Assembly (NCBI GenBank): GCA_947169265.1
Contig: CAMVPC010000014.1
Location: forward strand, 1 to 64,000
DNA: 64,000 bases
Source: an uncultured Prevotellaceae bacterium
GTDB taxonomy: Bacteria > Bacteroidota > Bacteroidia > Bacteroidales > Muribaculaceae
Direction of reading: 5' to 3'
Position 1 is the stretch's first letter. Each line of letters starts with the position of its first letter. Made by a program: the position numbers and the translations under genes. The notes under the pieces are model-generated. The model did no database searches. It was not told the DNA's origin and saw only the letters and a program-made list of their open reading frames with translations. This document shows, one piece after another, positions 16,745-25,326 of the stretch.

Positions 16745-18538
16745 ATGAGCGAAGAATTATTAAACAATTCTCCAATTGAAGATTTCGACTGGGATGCCTT
16801 TGAAAAAGGAGAGAACCCGTCGGAGAAAACGAACGAGGAAGCAGTTGCCGCCTACGACAAGTCGCTTGGCGCATTCAAGGACAATGAGGTAACCGAAGGT
16901 ACCGTTATCGCCATCAACAAGCGCGAGGTAGTGGTTAACATCGGCTACAAGAGCGACGGCATCATTCCTTACAACGAGTTCCGCTACAACCCCGACCTCA
17001 AGGTGGGCGACACCGTGGAGGTGTTCATCGAGAACCAAGAGGACAAGAAGGGTCAGCTGGTGCTTTCCCACAAGAAAGCCCGTGCCAGCAAGAGCTGGGA
17101 ACGCGTCAACCAAGCGCTTGAAAACGACGAAGTCATCAAGGGCTACATCAAGTGCCGCACCAAGGGTGGTATGATCGTGGACGTGTTTGGCATCGAGGCC
17201 TTCCTGCCCGGCAGCCAGATTGACGTTCGCCCCATCCGCGACTACGATGTCTTCGTTGACAAGACCATGGAATTCAAGGTGGTCAAGATTAACCAAGAGT
17301 TCCGCAACGTGGTTGTTTCGCACAAGGCTCTCATCGAGGCCGAGCTCGAACAACAACGCAAGGAAATCATCAGCAAGCTCGAGAAGGGCCAGGTGCTTGA
17401 GGGTACCGTCAAGAACATCACCCCCTACGGCGTGTTTATCGACCTGGGCGGCGTGGACGGTCTCATCCACATCACCGACCTGTCGTGGGGCCGCGTGAGC
17501 AACCCCGCCGACGTCGTCGAGCCTGACCAAAAGCTCAACGTCGTTATCCTCGACTTTGACGAGGAGAAAAAGCGCATCGCGCTGGGCTTGAAGCAACTGC
17601 AACCGCACCCCTGGGACAAGCTCGACCCGAACCTCAAGGAGGGCGACCGCGTGAAGGGCAAAGTCGTCGTCATGACCGACTACGGCGCATTTGTCGAAAT
17701 CGCCCCCGGCGTGGAAGGTCTTATCCACGTGAGCGAGATGAGCTGGTCGCAGCACCTGCGCAGCGCCCAAGACTTCCTCAAGGTGGGCGACGAGGTGGAG
17801 GCTGTGATCCTCACGCTGAACCGCGACGAGCGCAAGATGTCGCTGGGCGTGAAGCAGCTTAAGGAAGACCCGTGGGAGAACATCGAGACGAAATATCCCG
17901 TCAACTCGAAGCACACCGCCAAGGTGCGCAACTTCACCAACTTCGGCGTGTTCGTCGAGCTGGAGGAGGGTGTCGATGGCCTGATTCACATCAGCGACCT
18001 GTCGTGGACCAAGAAGGTGAAACACCCCAGCGAGTTCACGCAAATCGGCGCCGAGATCGAGGTGGTGGTCCTCGAAATCGACAAGGAGAACCGTCGCCTG
18101 AGCCTCGGCCACAAGCAGCTTGAGGACAATCCCTGGGACGTGTTTGAGAGCATCTTCTACGTGGGCAGCATCCACGAGGGTACCATCACCGAGCTCCTCG
18201 ACAAGGGCGCCGTGGTGAGCCTCCCCTACGGTGTGGAAGGTTTCGCTACTCCCAAGCACCTCGTCAAGGAAGACGGCACGCAAGCCAAGCAGGACGAGAA
18301 GCTCCAGTTCAAGGTGATTGAGTTCAACAAGGACGCCAAGCGCATTATCCTGAGCCACAGCCGCATCTTCGAGGATGAGCAAAAGGCCGAGGCACGCAAG
18401 GCACGCAAGGCCGAGGGCCGCAAGCCCCAGCAGGCCGCCGAGGCTCCCGCCGCAGTAGCCAACATCGAGAAGACTACGCTGGGCGACCTTGACGCACTTG
18501 CCAAGCTCAAAGAGCAAATGGAGAAGGGCGAAGAGTAA
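16745..18538 (+). CDS. rpsA: 30S ribosomal protein S1
   Basis: A 597-residue S1 protein that binds mRNA on the small ribosomal subunit. It contains six S1/OB repeats of about 75-85 residues. The middle ones show the motif G-V-F/A-V-x-L/I...G-L-I-H: GVFIDLGGVDGLIHITDLSW, GAFVEIAPGVEGLIHVSEMSW and GVFVELEEGVDGLIHISDLSW, at about residues 227, 314 and 400. An acidic N-terminal extension of about 35 residues and an Ala/Lys-rich C-terminal tail flank the repeats, as in other Bacteroidetes S1 proteins. It is expressed alone: strong promoter at 16647-16677 and strong terminator at 18565-18611. Confidence 0.97.
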   Translation: MSEELLNNSPIEDFDWDAFEKGENPSEKTNEEAVAAYDKSLGAFKDNEVTEGTVIAINKREVVVNIGYKSDGIIPYNEFRYNPDLKVGDTVEVFIENQEDKKGQLVLSHKKARASKSWERVNQALENDEVIKGYIKCRTKGGMIVDVFGIEAFLPGSQIDVRPIRDYDVFVDKTMEFKVVKINQEFRNVVVSHKALIEAELEQQRKEIISKLEKGQVLEGTVKNITPYGVFIDLGGVDGLIHITDLSWGRVSNPADVVEPDQKLNVVILDFDEEKKRIALGLKQLQPHPWDKLDPNLKEGDRVKGKVVVMTDYGAFVEIAPGVEGLIHVSEMSWSQHLRSAQDFLKVGDEVEAVILTLNRDERKMSLGVKQLKEDPWENIETKYPVNSKHTAKVRNFTNFGVFVELEEGVDGLIHISDLSWTKKVKHPSEFTQIGAEIEVVVLEIDKENRRLSLGHKQLEDNPWDVFESIFYVGSIHEGTITELLDKGAVVSLPYGVEGFATPKHLVKEDGTQAKQDEKLQFKVIEFNKDAKRIILSHSRIFEDEQKAEARKARKAEGRKPQQAAEAPAAVANIEKTTLGDLDALAKLKEQMEKGEE

Positions 18539-18564
18539 TTTCTCCCCCCTTACCCCGCAATATC

Positions 18565-18611
18565 GACGGGCACCGCACCCACCACGGGAGAGCGGTGCCC
18601 GTCTTTTTTTT
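18565..18611 (+). terminator. Terminator of rpsA
   Basis: GACGGGCACCGC (18565-18576) pairs perfectly with GCGGTGCCCGTC (18592-18603) around a 15-nt loop, followed by eight T residues. Confidence 0.9.
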
Positions 18612-18839
18612 GCCTCAAGTGGCGCGCAAATCCCGAAACGCCTGATTCGCACCCCGAAAAACACCGATTCCTCAACCAATCATCGAACCCGAATCGGCCA
18701 TCCTGTTTCAAGGTAGCGACAGATTTCACCACGAGCAAATCGCAACATCTAAAGGAACCCATCATCGGCCCAATAAACGGTTTGGGTTGAGGAAAAGGAC
18801 GATAAAGGGCGACGTTTTTCGCGTTTTTTCGACAAAAGG
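18612..18839. other. Intergenic DNA between rpsA terminator and the zapB-like promoter
   Basis: No gene, repeat or strong hairpin was seen. The only note is CCAATAAACGGTTTGG (18770-18785), a short imperfect inverted repeat. Confidence 0.4.
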
Positions 18840-18870
18840 TTGCGGATGTGGGGAAAAAGTACTACATTTG
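18840..18870 (+). promoter_or_regulatory. Promoter of the zapB-like/zapA unit
   Basis: TTG (18840-18842), 20-nt spacer, TACATTTG (18863-18870). Only 17 nt separate the -7 box from the ATG at 18888, so the leader is about 10 nt. Confidence 0.7.
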
Positions 18871-18887
18871 CAAGAATTTTTAGCGAT

Positions 18888-19181
18888 ATGGCCAACCAGC
18901 TGCAAGAAACATTAGACCGCATCATCGCTAAGAGCAATGTGCTCGTCGAGCGGTACCACCTCCTCTCAACCGAAAAGGAGGCCTTGGCAACCGAGAACGA
19001 GGCACTGCGGGCCGAGGTCGAGAAATTGCGCTCGCTCACCGAGCAGTTGCGACAAGACAACAAATATCTGCTCACGGCACGCAGCATTGCTCCCAACAAG
19101 GTGATGGTCGACGACGCGCGGGCAACCATATCGCGAATAGTGCGGGATATAGACCGTTGCATCGCCCAGCTCAACGAGTGA
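18888..19181 (+). CDS. ZapB-like coiled-coil protein
   Basis: A 97-residue protein. The start at 18888 follows the -7 box at 18870; an earlier in-frame ATG (18840) lies inside the promoter and is rejected. Residues about 5-62 form a continuous coiled coil with heptads of Leu/Val and Glu/Lys (LVERYHLLSTEKEALATENEALRAEVEKL is interrupted here only by its natural heptads). The short tail ends in a second helix, ISRIVRDIDRCIAQLNE. The position 19 bp before zapA and the size suggest a ZapB-like or other divisome-associated partner; this is inference from context. Confidence 0.75.
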   Translation: MANQLQETLDRIIAKSNVLVERYHLLSTEKEALATENEALRAEVEKLRSLTEQLRQDNKYLLTARSIAPNKVMVDDARATISRIVRDIDRCIAQLNE

Positions 19182-19200
19182 AGGCGGTGCCCACGAAGCT

Positions 19201-19503
19201 ATGGCAACCAACGACGATAAAATAAATATATGGATCAGGCTCGGTGACGTTAAGCAACCCATTCCGCTTAGCGTCAATCGTGACGAAGAAGCGGAATACC
19301 GCAATGCCGAGAACCTTGTTAACACATTGTGGAACAAGTGGATGGCACGCTTCAACGACACCAGTTCATCACACGAGGTGATGGCAAGGGTCGCGTTCCA
19401 GTTTGCGCGATTGTACGCTCAGGCTTACAATAGCAATGTCGCCCTGAATGAGTTCCTATCCTCGTTTGAGCAAGAGCTCGACGAAGTGGTCCTCAAGGTG
19501 TGA
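19201..19503 (+). CDS. zapA: Cell division protein ZapA
   Basis: A 100-residue FtsZ-ring-associated protein that promotes FtsZ bundling. The N-terminal beta-alpha globular head (INIWIRLGDVKQPIPLSVNRDEE, about residues 8-30, written here as the region rather than a motif) is followed by a short helix with RNAENLVNTLWNKW and a C-terminal coiled coil (about 65-100). Length and architecture are typical of the family. It follows the coiled-coil gene by 19 bp and probably shares its promoter. A strongly structured intergenic region separates it from rny. Confidence 0.88.
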   Translation: MATNDDKINIWIRLGDVKQPIPLSVNRDEEAEYRNAENLVNTLWNKWMARFNDTSSSHEVMARVAFQFARLYAQAYNSNVALNEFLSSFEQELDEVVLKV

Positions 19504-19513
19504 CGGCAACGCG

Positions 19514-19645
19514 TGCCCCACCCCGCTCGCGGGTGCCGGGGCAAGCGAGAGAGATTGATTTTTAAGGTTCCTGCACTACTACACGCCCAAGCGCCGACGC
19601 CACTGGCGGCCGTCGCTAATCGGGCGGCATGGTGGTGCTATTTTT
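19514..19645 (+). ncRNA. Structured intergenic RNA candidate between zapA and rny
   Basis: Two strong hairpins fill this gap. The first (19514-19543) pairs TGCCCC with GGGGCA around an inner ACCC/GGGT stem. The second is a 66-nt rod (19573-19638): GCACTACTA pairs with TGGTGGTGC, then CGCCC with GGGCG, with an inner CGCC-ACT-GGCG hairpin, followed by a T-rich stretch from 19640. In enterobacteria the 6S RNA gene lies directly after zapA, so a 6S-like RNA is one possibility, but the rod is too short on its own and no promoter was found. A tandem terminator of the zapA transcript is the simpler alternative. Confidence 0.35.
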
Positions 19646-19672
19646 ATATAATTTTATTTTTTTACTCTTTTA

Positions 19673-21223
19673 ATGGAAACTAACACTATAATTTGGATTA
19701 TTTGCGCCATTGCGGGCGGCGGTGCCATCGGGGCCGCTATCGCCTTGTGGCATGCCCGCAACAACGCCAAGTCAATGGCCAGCACCATCCTTGAGAAAGC
19801 CCGACTCGAAGCCGACGTGCTCAAGAAAAACGAGGTCATGAAGGGCAAGGAAGAAGGTCTCGCCATCAAGAGCGAAAGCGAGAAACAAGCTAACGCACGC
19901 ATGGCCAAGGCACAGGCCGCCGAAGCCAAAATCAAGCAGCGCGAGATGCAACTGCAACAGCAACAAGGCGACCTGCAACGCAAAAAGAACGAGACCGACG
20001 CCCTCGCCGCCGCCCTCGACAAGCAGGGACTGGCCCTCGAGGAACGCAAAAAGGAAGTCGACAAGCTCGAGAAAACCGTGCGCGACACCCTCGAGCACGT
20101 GAGCGGCATGACCGCCGAAGAGGCCAAGGAGCGCCTCGTCGAGACACTCAAGGACGAGGCCAAGACGGCCGCCGCCAGCTATATCAACGACATCATGGAC
20201 GATGCCAAGATGACAGCCACCAAAGAGGCTAAGCGCATCATCGTCACCACTATCCAGCGCGTGGCCACCGAGACGGCCATCGAGAACGCCGTGACCGTGT
20301 TCCACATCGAGAACGACGAGATAAAGGGCCGCATCATCGGACGCGAGGGACGCAACATCCGCGCCCTCGAAGCCGCCACCGGCATCGAAATCATCGTCGA
20401 CGACACCCCTGAGGCCATCGTCCTGTCGGGCTTCGACCCCGTGCGCCGCGAAATCGCCCGCCTGGCCCTGCACCAGCTTGTGGCCGACGGACGCATTCAC
20501 CCGGCCCGCATCGAGGAAGTCGTGGCCAAGGTGCGCAAGCAAGTGGAGGAAGAAGTCATCGAAACCGGCAAGCGCACCGCCATCGACATGGGTATCCACG
20601 GGTTGCACCCCGAGCTCATTCGCCTCATCGGCAAGATGAAATACCGCTCGAGCTATGGACAAAACCTGCTCCAGCACTCCCGCGAAACCGCCAACCTGTG
20701 TGCCGCCATGGCCAGCGAACTGGGCCTCAATCCCAAGAAGGCCCGCCGCGCCGGCCTGCTGCACGACATCGGCAAGGTGCCCGACGACGAGCCCGAACTG
20801 CCTCACGCCATGCTGGGCATGAAGATTGCCGAGAAATATAAGGAGAAACCCGACATCTGCAACGCTATCGCCGCCCACCACGACGAGACCGAGGCCACCA
20901 GCATCTACGCGCCCATCGTGCAAGTGTGCGACGCCATCTCGGGCGCGCGCCCGGGCGCCCGCCGCGAAGTGGTCGAGGCTTACATCAAGCGTCTCAACGA
21001 CCTGGAGAAACTCGCCGCCTCTTATCCCGGCGTGGTCAAGACCTATGCCATCCAGGCAGGCCGCGAGCTGCGCGTGATTGTGGGAGCCGACAAAATCAGC
21101 GACGAGGAGACCGAAAAGCTCTCGAGTGAAATCGCTCAAAAGATTCAGGACGAGCTCACCTATCCCGGACAGGTGCGCATCACCGTCATTCGCGAAACGC
21201 GCGCCGTGAGTTATGCCAAATAA
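19673..21223 (+). CDS. rny: Ribonuclease Y
   Basis: A 516-residue membrane-anchored endoribonuclease that starts mRNA decay. It has one N-terminal membrane helix (about residues 5-24), a long coiled coil (about 30-165), a KH domain with [15 protein letters not shown] (about 219-233) and an HD domain with [13 protein letters not shown] (about 362-374). Length matches the family. It is followed 20 bp later by ricT; in Bacillus the RicT-containing complex modulates RNase Y, so the pairing is meaningful. No clear TAnnTTTG box is visible in the 170 bp upstream, so transcription may come through from zapA. Confidence 0.96.
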   Translation: METNTIIWIICAIAGGGAIGAAIALWHARNNAKSMASTILEKARLEADVLKKNEVMKGKEEGLAIKSESEKQANARMAKAQAAEAKIKQREMQLQQQQGDLQRKKNETDALAAALDKQGLALEERKKEVDKLEKTVRDTLEHVSGMTAEEAKERLVETLKDEAKTAAASYINDIMDDAKMTATKEAKRIIVTTIQRVATETAIENAVTVFHIENDEIKGRIIGREGRNIRALEAATGIEIIVDDTPEAIVLSGFDPVRREIARLALHQLVADGRIHPARIEEVVAKVRKQVEEEVIETGKRTAIDMGIHGLHPELIRLIGKMKYRSSYGQNLLQHSRETANLCAAMASELGLNPKKARRAGLLHDIGKVPDDEPELPHAMLGMKIAEKYKEKPDICNAIAAHHDETEATSIYAPIVQVCDAISGARPGARREVVEAYIKRLNDLEKLAASYPGVVKTYAIQAGRELRVIVGADKISDEETEKLSSEIAQKIQDELTYPGQVRITVIRETRAVSYAK

Positions 21224-21243
21224 CCGTGGGAGAGACGCCTATC

Positions 21244-22599
21244 ATGAACGACAATAATGTGAACACGCGGCAACACGCGGTCGACGACGAGGCCACACAG
21301 CAGTGCCTGCACTGCGACTGCAATGCCCACAAGGGACCTTGCGACTGTGACAGCCGTTGTAACCTGCACAGCTACAACTGGCTCGCCGACGTGCCTGCCG
21401 CCGAAAGCTATACCGACCTTGTCGAGGTGCATTTCAAGAACACGCGCCGCGGCTTCTACCGCAACACCCTCTCGCTCAACCTCACCCAGGGCGACGTGGT
21501 GGCGGTGGAAACAGCCACCGGCGGCCACGACATCGGCACTGTGGCCATGACGGGCCCGCTCGTGAAGCTGCAGATGAAACGCGCCAACCTCAAGCCCGAC
21601 ACCGAGATACGCCGCATCTTCCGCAAGGCGAAAGCGGCCGACTTGGAGCGCTTCGAGGCCGCGAAGGCGCGCGAAATCGACACGATGATACGCTCGCGCA
21701 AGATTGCCGCCGACCTCGACCTGAAGATGAAGATTGGCGACGTCGAGTATCAGGGCGACGGCAGCAAGGCCATTTTCTACTATATCGCCGATGAGCGCGT
21801 CGACTTTCGCCAGCTCATCAAGGTGCTGGCCGACACGTTCAAGATTCGCATCGAGATGAAGCAAATCGGGGCGCGGCAGGAGGCCGGGCGAATAGGTGGC
21901 ATGGGACCCTGCGGACGACCGCTGTGCTGCGCCAGCTGGATGACGAAATTTGTGAGCGTCTCGACGGGCGCCGCACGCGTGCAAGACGTGTCGCTCAACC
22001 CGCAGAAGCTCGCCGGACAGTGCGCCAAGCTCAAGTGCTGCATCAACTTTGAGGTCGACAGCTATGTCGAGATATCGAAACAGCTGCCGCCACGCGACAC
22101 CACGCTTGAAACCGCCGACGCTACTTACTTCCTGTTCAAGACCGACACGCTCAAGCGCGAAATGACCTTCTCGACCGACAAGCGCATCGCCGCCAATCTC
22201 GTCACCTTGCCCGTGAACCAAGTGTGGCAAATCATCGAGATGAACAAGAACGGAGAGAAACCCGAAAAACTGCAAGCCGACGCCGACAAAGCGGCCGAAC
22301 CCAGCGCCTATGGCGACCTCGTGGGCCAAGACAGCATCAACCGCTTCGACAAAAAGAAAAAGCGCCGCAAAAAGAAAGCCGCGGCCGCCAACATCAAGCC
22401 CGAAAAACCGGCCGCCGAGCCCAAGCAGCCCAAGCAGGCCAAACAGCCCGCCCAACCCAAGCAGCCCAAGACCGAGAACCGCCGTCAGCCACGCGACAAC
22501 GGCAACACAGCCAGGCCGCGCAACGACCGTCCCCGCAAGGGACACGACCGCAACCCCAAGAACAATAATGGCAAGCCACGGCCACAAAACGACAACTGA
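21244..22599 (+). CDS. ricT: PSP1-domain protein RicT (YaaT)
   Basis: A 451-residue protein. The ATG at 21244 is preferred over an in-frame GTG at 21226. An N-terminal cysteine cluster (CLHCDCNAHKGPCDCDSRC, about residues 20-38) precedes the PSP1 core. Later cysteines occur in GGMGPCGRPLCCASW (about 218-232) and AGQCAKLKCCINFE (about 256-269). RicT of Bacillus works with RicA and RicF, binds Fe-S clusters and controls RNase Y and sporulation phosphorelay. The last 110 residues are a low-complexity Lys/Pro/Gln/Arg/Asn tail that is probably disordered and could bind RNA. rny lies just upstream and gldH just downstream. Confidence 0.9.
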   Translation: MNDNNVNTRQHAVDDEATQQCLHCDCNAHKGPCDCDSRCNLHSYNWLADVPAAESYTDLVEVHFKNTRRGFYRNTLSLNLTQGDVVAVETATGGHDIGTVAMTGPLVKLQMKRANLKPDTEIRRIFRKAKAADLERFEAAKAREIDTMIRSRKIAADLDLKMKIGDVEYQGDGSKAIFYYIADERVDFRQLIKVLADTFKIRIEMKQIGARQEAGRIGGMGPCGRPLCCASWMTKFVSVSTGAARVQDVSLNPQKLAGQCAKLKCCINFEVDSYVEISKQLPPRDTTLETADATYFLFKTDTLKREMTFSTDKRIAANLVTLPVNQVWQIIEMNKNGEKPEKLQADADKAAEPSAYGDLVGQDSINRFDKKKKRRKKKAAAANIKPEKPAAEPKQPKQAKQPAQPKQPKTENRRQPRDNGNTARPRNDRPRKGHDRNPKNNNGKPRPQNDN

Positions 22600-22627
22600 C
22601 CCACGGCCCGTTGCCACACAAGGCAAC

Positions 22628-23089
22628 ATGGCGTGGCGATGGGCAATGATGACAGTCATCATTGCCCTCGCCGCATGCTCGCTGACCGACACCTTCAGCT
22701 ACTACCACAAGCTCGACGGCAACGCGTGGAAGCGACAGTTGCCACTGCGCTGGCATCCCACGCTACCCGACAGCGCCGGCACTTACAACGTGGACCTCGC
22801 GATAAGGCACACGGGCGCTTACCGGTATGCCAATCTTGCCGTGCGTCTCGACTTCCTCGACAAGGGCGGCAACGTGAGCTCGCGGCAAGTGGTGCTCAAG
22901 CTCGCCGATGGCGAAGGCAACTGGCGCGGCTCGGGCTTTGGCTCGCTTTACCAGCTGCGCACCACGGTGGCCACCGACGTGCCCGCCGGGCAACTCGCCA
23001 CGGTGGTGGCCTGGCAGGCCATGGACAGCGTGGAGTGCCTGAGCGACGTGGCCGAGGTGGGCCTCTTTATCACACATTCGTCCCATTAA
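22628..23089 (+). CDS. gldH: Gliding-motility-type lipoprotein GldH
   Basis: A 153-residue lipoprotein. The start at 22628 gives MAWRWAMMTVIIALAACS with a lipobox LAAC; an upstream ATG at 22568 overlaps ricT and would bury the signal peptide. The mature part is beta-rich with family features (FSYYHKLDGNAWKR, YNVDLAIRHTGAYRYANL, GEGNWRGSGFGS). GldH is needed for gliding in Flavobacterium, but the ricT-gldH pair is kept in non-gliding Bacteroidales, where its role is unclear. Confidence 0.85.
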   Translation: MAWRWAMMTVIIALAACSLTDTFSYYHKLDGNAWKRQLPLRWHPTLPDSAGTYNVDLAIRHTGAYRYANLAVRLDFLDKGGNVSSRQVVLKLADGEGNWRGSGFGSLYQLRTTVATDVPAGQLATVVAWQAMDSVECLSDVAEVGLFITHSSH

Positions 23090-23114
23090 TCCATTTAATC
23101 AGCAACACCGCAGG

Positions 23115-23771
23115 ATGATTACTCTCGAATACATACTCGAAATCGTGGCCACGCTGTTCTACGCCATCAGCGGCGTGCGGCTTGCGGCCGTGAAGCGTTT
23201 CGACTGGTTCGGGGCTTATTCGATAGGCCTCATCACGGCCATCGGCGGCGGCACGATGCGCGATGTGTTCCTGGGTGTGAAACCTTTTTGGATGATCGAC
23301 CCGTCTTACTGCCTGGCCACCATTGCGGGCCTGATTATCGTGATTGTGTTGCGCAAGTATCTGGTCAAGATTGAGGGCACGTTCTATATCTTCGACGCGT
23401 TTGGGCTGGCCCTGTTTGTCGATGTGGGCATTGTCAAGACGCTCGAGTTGGGCAACCCCATGTGGGTGGCCATCATCATGGGCACCATCACCGGTTGCAT
23501 GGGCGGCGTGCTGCGCGACATCTTCATCAACGAGGAGCCGCTGGTGTTCCGCAAAGAAATCTATGCCACGTGCTGCATCGTGGGCGGTCTGCTCTTTTGG
23601 GGCGCGCAGTGGCTGGGGTGGCCCGACGGCGTGCAGCAAGCGTTGTGCGCGGGCCTCATCGTGATTGTGCGCTTCCTGGCGGTGAAATACCGCTGGTCGA
23701 TGCCCGCGATGACAAAATATGGCGACAAGAACCTCGAAAACGACTACAAACATGAAAAAGATGACCCTTAA
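23115..23771 (+). CDS. TRIC-type cation channel family protein (UPF0126)
   Basis: A 218-residue membrane protein with two copies of a three-helix unit plus one helix. Each copy has the glycine-rich signature: AIGGGTMRDVFLG (about residues 43-55) and TGCMGGVLRDIFINEEP (about 127-143). Prokaryotic members form trimeric potassium-selective channels. Its 3' end overlaps the GtrA gene by 20 bp, indicating one transcript. Confidence 0.9.
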   Translation: MITLEYILEIVATLFYAISGVRLAAVKRFDWFGAYSIGLITAIGGGTMRDVFLGVKPFWMIDPSYCLATIAGLIIVIVLRKYLVKIEGTFYIFDAFGLALFVDVGIVKTLELGNPMWVAIIMGTITGCMGGVLRDIFINEEPLVFRKEIYATCCIVGGLLFWGAQWLGWPDGVQQALCAGLIVIVRFLAVKYRWSMPAMTKYGDKNLENDYKHEKDDP

Positions 23772-24219
23772 AGACGAAAAAACGCGACAAACGGCCGTGC
23801 AGCTGCTCAAATATGGCGCTATAGGCATGAGCAATACCATTATCACCCTCGCGACGTTTTACTTGCTCAACACTCTCCTGGGGGCCCCTTATGGGCTGGC
23901 CAACGTTACCGGGTATGTCCTGGGCGTCATCAATAGTTTTGTGTGGAACCGCACCTGGGTGTTCAAGGCCAAGGGCAACGTGTGGCGCCAGGCCGCCCTC
24001 TTCCTGGGCGGGTTTGCCGTGTGCATGATACTCCAGGGTCTCGTGAGTTGGATACTTCTCGAGGCGGTGGGCATGAAAGACCTCCCCGAGGACGTCATCC
24101 CCTTTCTTCCCATGAAAAATGCCGGACAAAACATTGTCATGCTTATCGCCATGGTGGTCTACACGCTGGCCAACTATGTGTGGAACCGCACCGTCACTTT
24201 CAAGGATAAAGAGCTGTGA
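23752..24219 (+). CDS. GtrA-family membrane protein
   Basis: A 155-residue protein with four membrane helices (about residues 20-40, 46-65, 80-105, 130-150). The start at 23752 gives MKKMTLKDEKTRQ and overlaps the preceding gene by 20 bp. The typical pattern N-S-F-V-W-N-R-x-W-V-F (about 60-70) recurs at the C-terminus as NYVWNRTVTFKD. GtrA proteins are thought to move undecaprenyl-linked sugars across the membrane for glycan modification; the sugar here is unknown. The stop lies inside a heptamer array followed by a terminator. Confidence 0.88.
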   Translation: MKKMTLKDEKTRQTAVQLLKYGAIGMSNTIITLATFYLLNTLLGAPYGLANVTGYVLGVINSFVWNRTWVFKAKGNVWRQAALFLGGFAVCMILQGLVSWILLEAVGMKDLPEDVIPFLPMKNAGQNIVMLIAMVVYTLANYVWNRTVTFKDKEL

Positions 24220-24263
24220 GCCGCGAGCTTTTATCCCCTTGGGCTTGAGCCGGGGGATTTTTT
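24211..24263 (+). terminator. Heptamer array plus terminator after the GtrA gene
   Basis: GAGCTGT, GAGCCGC and GAGCTTT (24211-24231) overlap and follow the TGA stop. A hairpin follows at once: ATCCCC (24233-24238) pairs with GGGGAT (24253-24258), with inner GGCT/AGCC, and six T residues. The same order of heptamers, then ATCCCC...GGGGAT, then T6, follows both M6 protease genes. Confidence 0.75.
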
Positions 24264-24318
24264 CACTCTGGAAAAGGTGGGCTACCGTCCGAGACTGCGT
24301 CTCGGAGTACACCGACAT

Positions 24319-24352
24319 GCTCAAGGCTCGGGGCTCAAGGCTCGGGGCTCTA
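24319..24352 (-). repeat. GAGCYNN heptamer array behind rsgA
   Basis: On the minus strand, starting in the TAG stop of rsgA: GAGCCCC, GAGCCTT, GAGCCCC, GAGCCTT, GAGC. It faces the array of the convergent GtrA gene about 90 bp away. Confidence 0.8.
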
Positions 24353-25288
24353 AAACGGCTTGCGGTATTTATCGGGGGCCGTGTCGTCCATGATGCTCAG
24401 GTAGCTTGTGTAGCGCGACAGGCTGATGAGGCTCGACTCAACAGCCTCGCGCACGGCGCATCCCGGCTCGTGGGTGTGGGTGCAGTTGCCATAGCGGCAG
24501 TCGCGCGCGCGCTCAAAGATTTCGGGGAAAAAGTGCGACACCTCCTCGCGCTCAAGGTCAATGGTGCCGAAACCCTTCACACCCGGCGTGTCGATGAGGC
24601 AACCGCCGCCCGGCAGGTCGAGTATCTCGCTGAACGTGGTGGTGTGCATGCCCGTGTGGTGCACAGCACTCACCTCGCCCACCTTGAGGCGCGCGCCCGG
24701 CACAAGGCGGTTGATGAGCGAGCTCTTTCCCACGCCCGAATTGCCACTGAGTAACGTGGTCTTGCCGGCGAGCGCCGCGCGCAGGGTGTCGATGCCATCG
24801 CCGGTGGCCGCCGACGCTGTGAGCACCTCGTAACCGATGCCGCGGTACAAGCCCACAAGCGCCTCGAGCAGTTCACGGTCGTCGGGAGCCGTGAGCAGGT
24901 CGATTTTATTGATGAGCAGCGTTACCGGCACGCGATAAGCCATGGCGGTAGCCAGAAAACGGTCGATGAACGTGGTGCTCGTGACGGGCTCGGCGAGCGT
25001 GACGACAAGCAACGCCATGTCGAGGTTCGACGCGATGATTTGGAACTCCTTCGACAGGTTGCTGGCACGGCGGATGATGTAGTTGCGGCGCGGCGCGATG
25101 GCACGGATAAACGCCGTGCCGTCGGGCTTAGGTTCCAACGTCACCTCGTCGCCCACAGCCACGGGATTGGTGCAACGGAAGCCCTTCAATCGCAGGTTTC
25201 CCTTGATTTTGCAGTTAATTTCGGTGCCATCGTCGGTCCTCACAATGTACCAGCTGCCCGTGTTCTTAATCACCAGACCTTGTTTCAC
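24350..25288 (-). CDS. rsgA: Ribosome small-subunit-dependent GTPase RsgA
   Basis: A 312-residue circularly permuted GTPase that helps mature the 30S subunit. The start is a GTG at 25288, giving [17 protein letters not shown], the normal family N-terminus. An OB fold (about residues 1-70) precedes the GTPase with motifs in permuted order: G4 LINKIDLL, G1 [10 protein letters not shown] and G3 [10 protein letters not shown]-terminal zinc site follows, [20 protein letters not shown] (about 269-288). It has its own promoter at 25294-25326 and converges with the gtrA gene. Confidence 0.96.
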   Translation of the reverse strand: MKQGLVIKNTGSWYIVRTDDGTEINCKIKGNLRLKGFRCTNPVAVGDEVTLEPKPDGTAFIRAIAPRRNYIIRRASNLSKEFQIIASNLDMALLVVTLAEPVTSTTFIDRFLATAMAYRVPVTLLINKIDLLTAPDDRELLEALVGLYRGIGYEVLTASAATGDGIDTLRAALAGKTTLLSGNSGVGKSSLINRLVPGARLKVGEVSAVHHTGMHTTTFSEILDLPGGGCLIDTPGVKGFGTIDLEREEVSHFFPEIFERARDCRYGNCTHTHEPGCAVREAVESSLISLSRYTSYLSIMDDTAPDKYRKPF

Positions 25289-25293
25289 GGGTG

Positions 25294-25326
25294 CAAAATT
25301 ACAAAATAATTATCGCATTCGGCAAA
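25294..25326 (-). promoter_or_regulatory. Promoter of rsgA
   Basis: Minus-strand TTTG (25326-25323), 21-nt spacer, TAATTTTG (25301-25294). The -7 box ends 6 nt before the GTG, so the mRNA is leaderless or nearly so. It overlaps the 3' end of the hypothetical ORF at 25310-25621. Confidence 0.65.

Noticed and set aside
16760-18679. 639-codon minus-strand ORF across rpsA
   Set aside because: Antisense shadow of the six S1 repeats; it shows Leu/Val/His-rich repeated nonsense.
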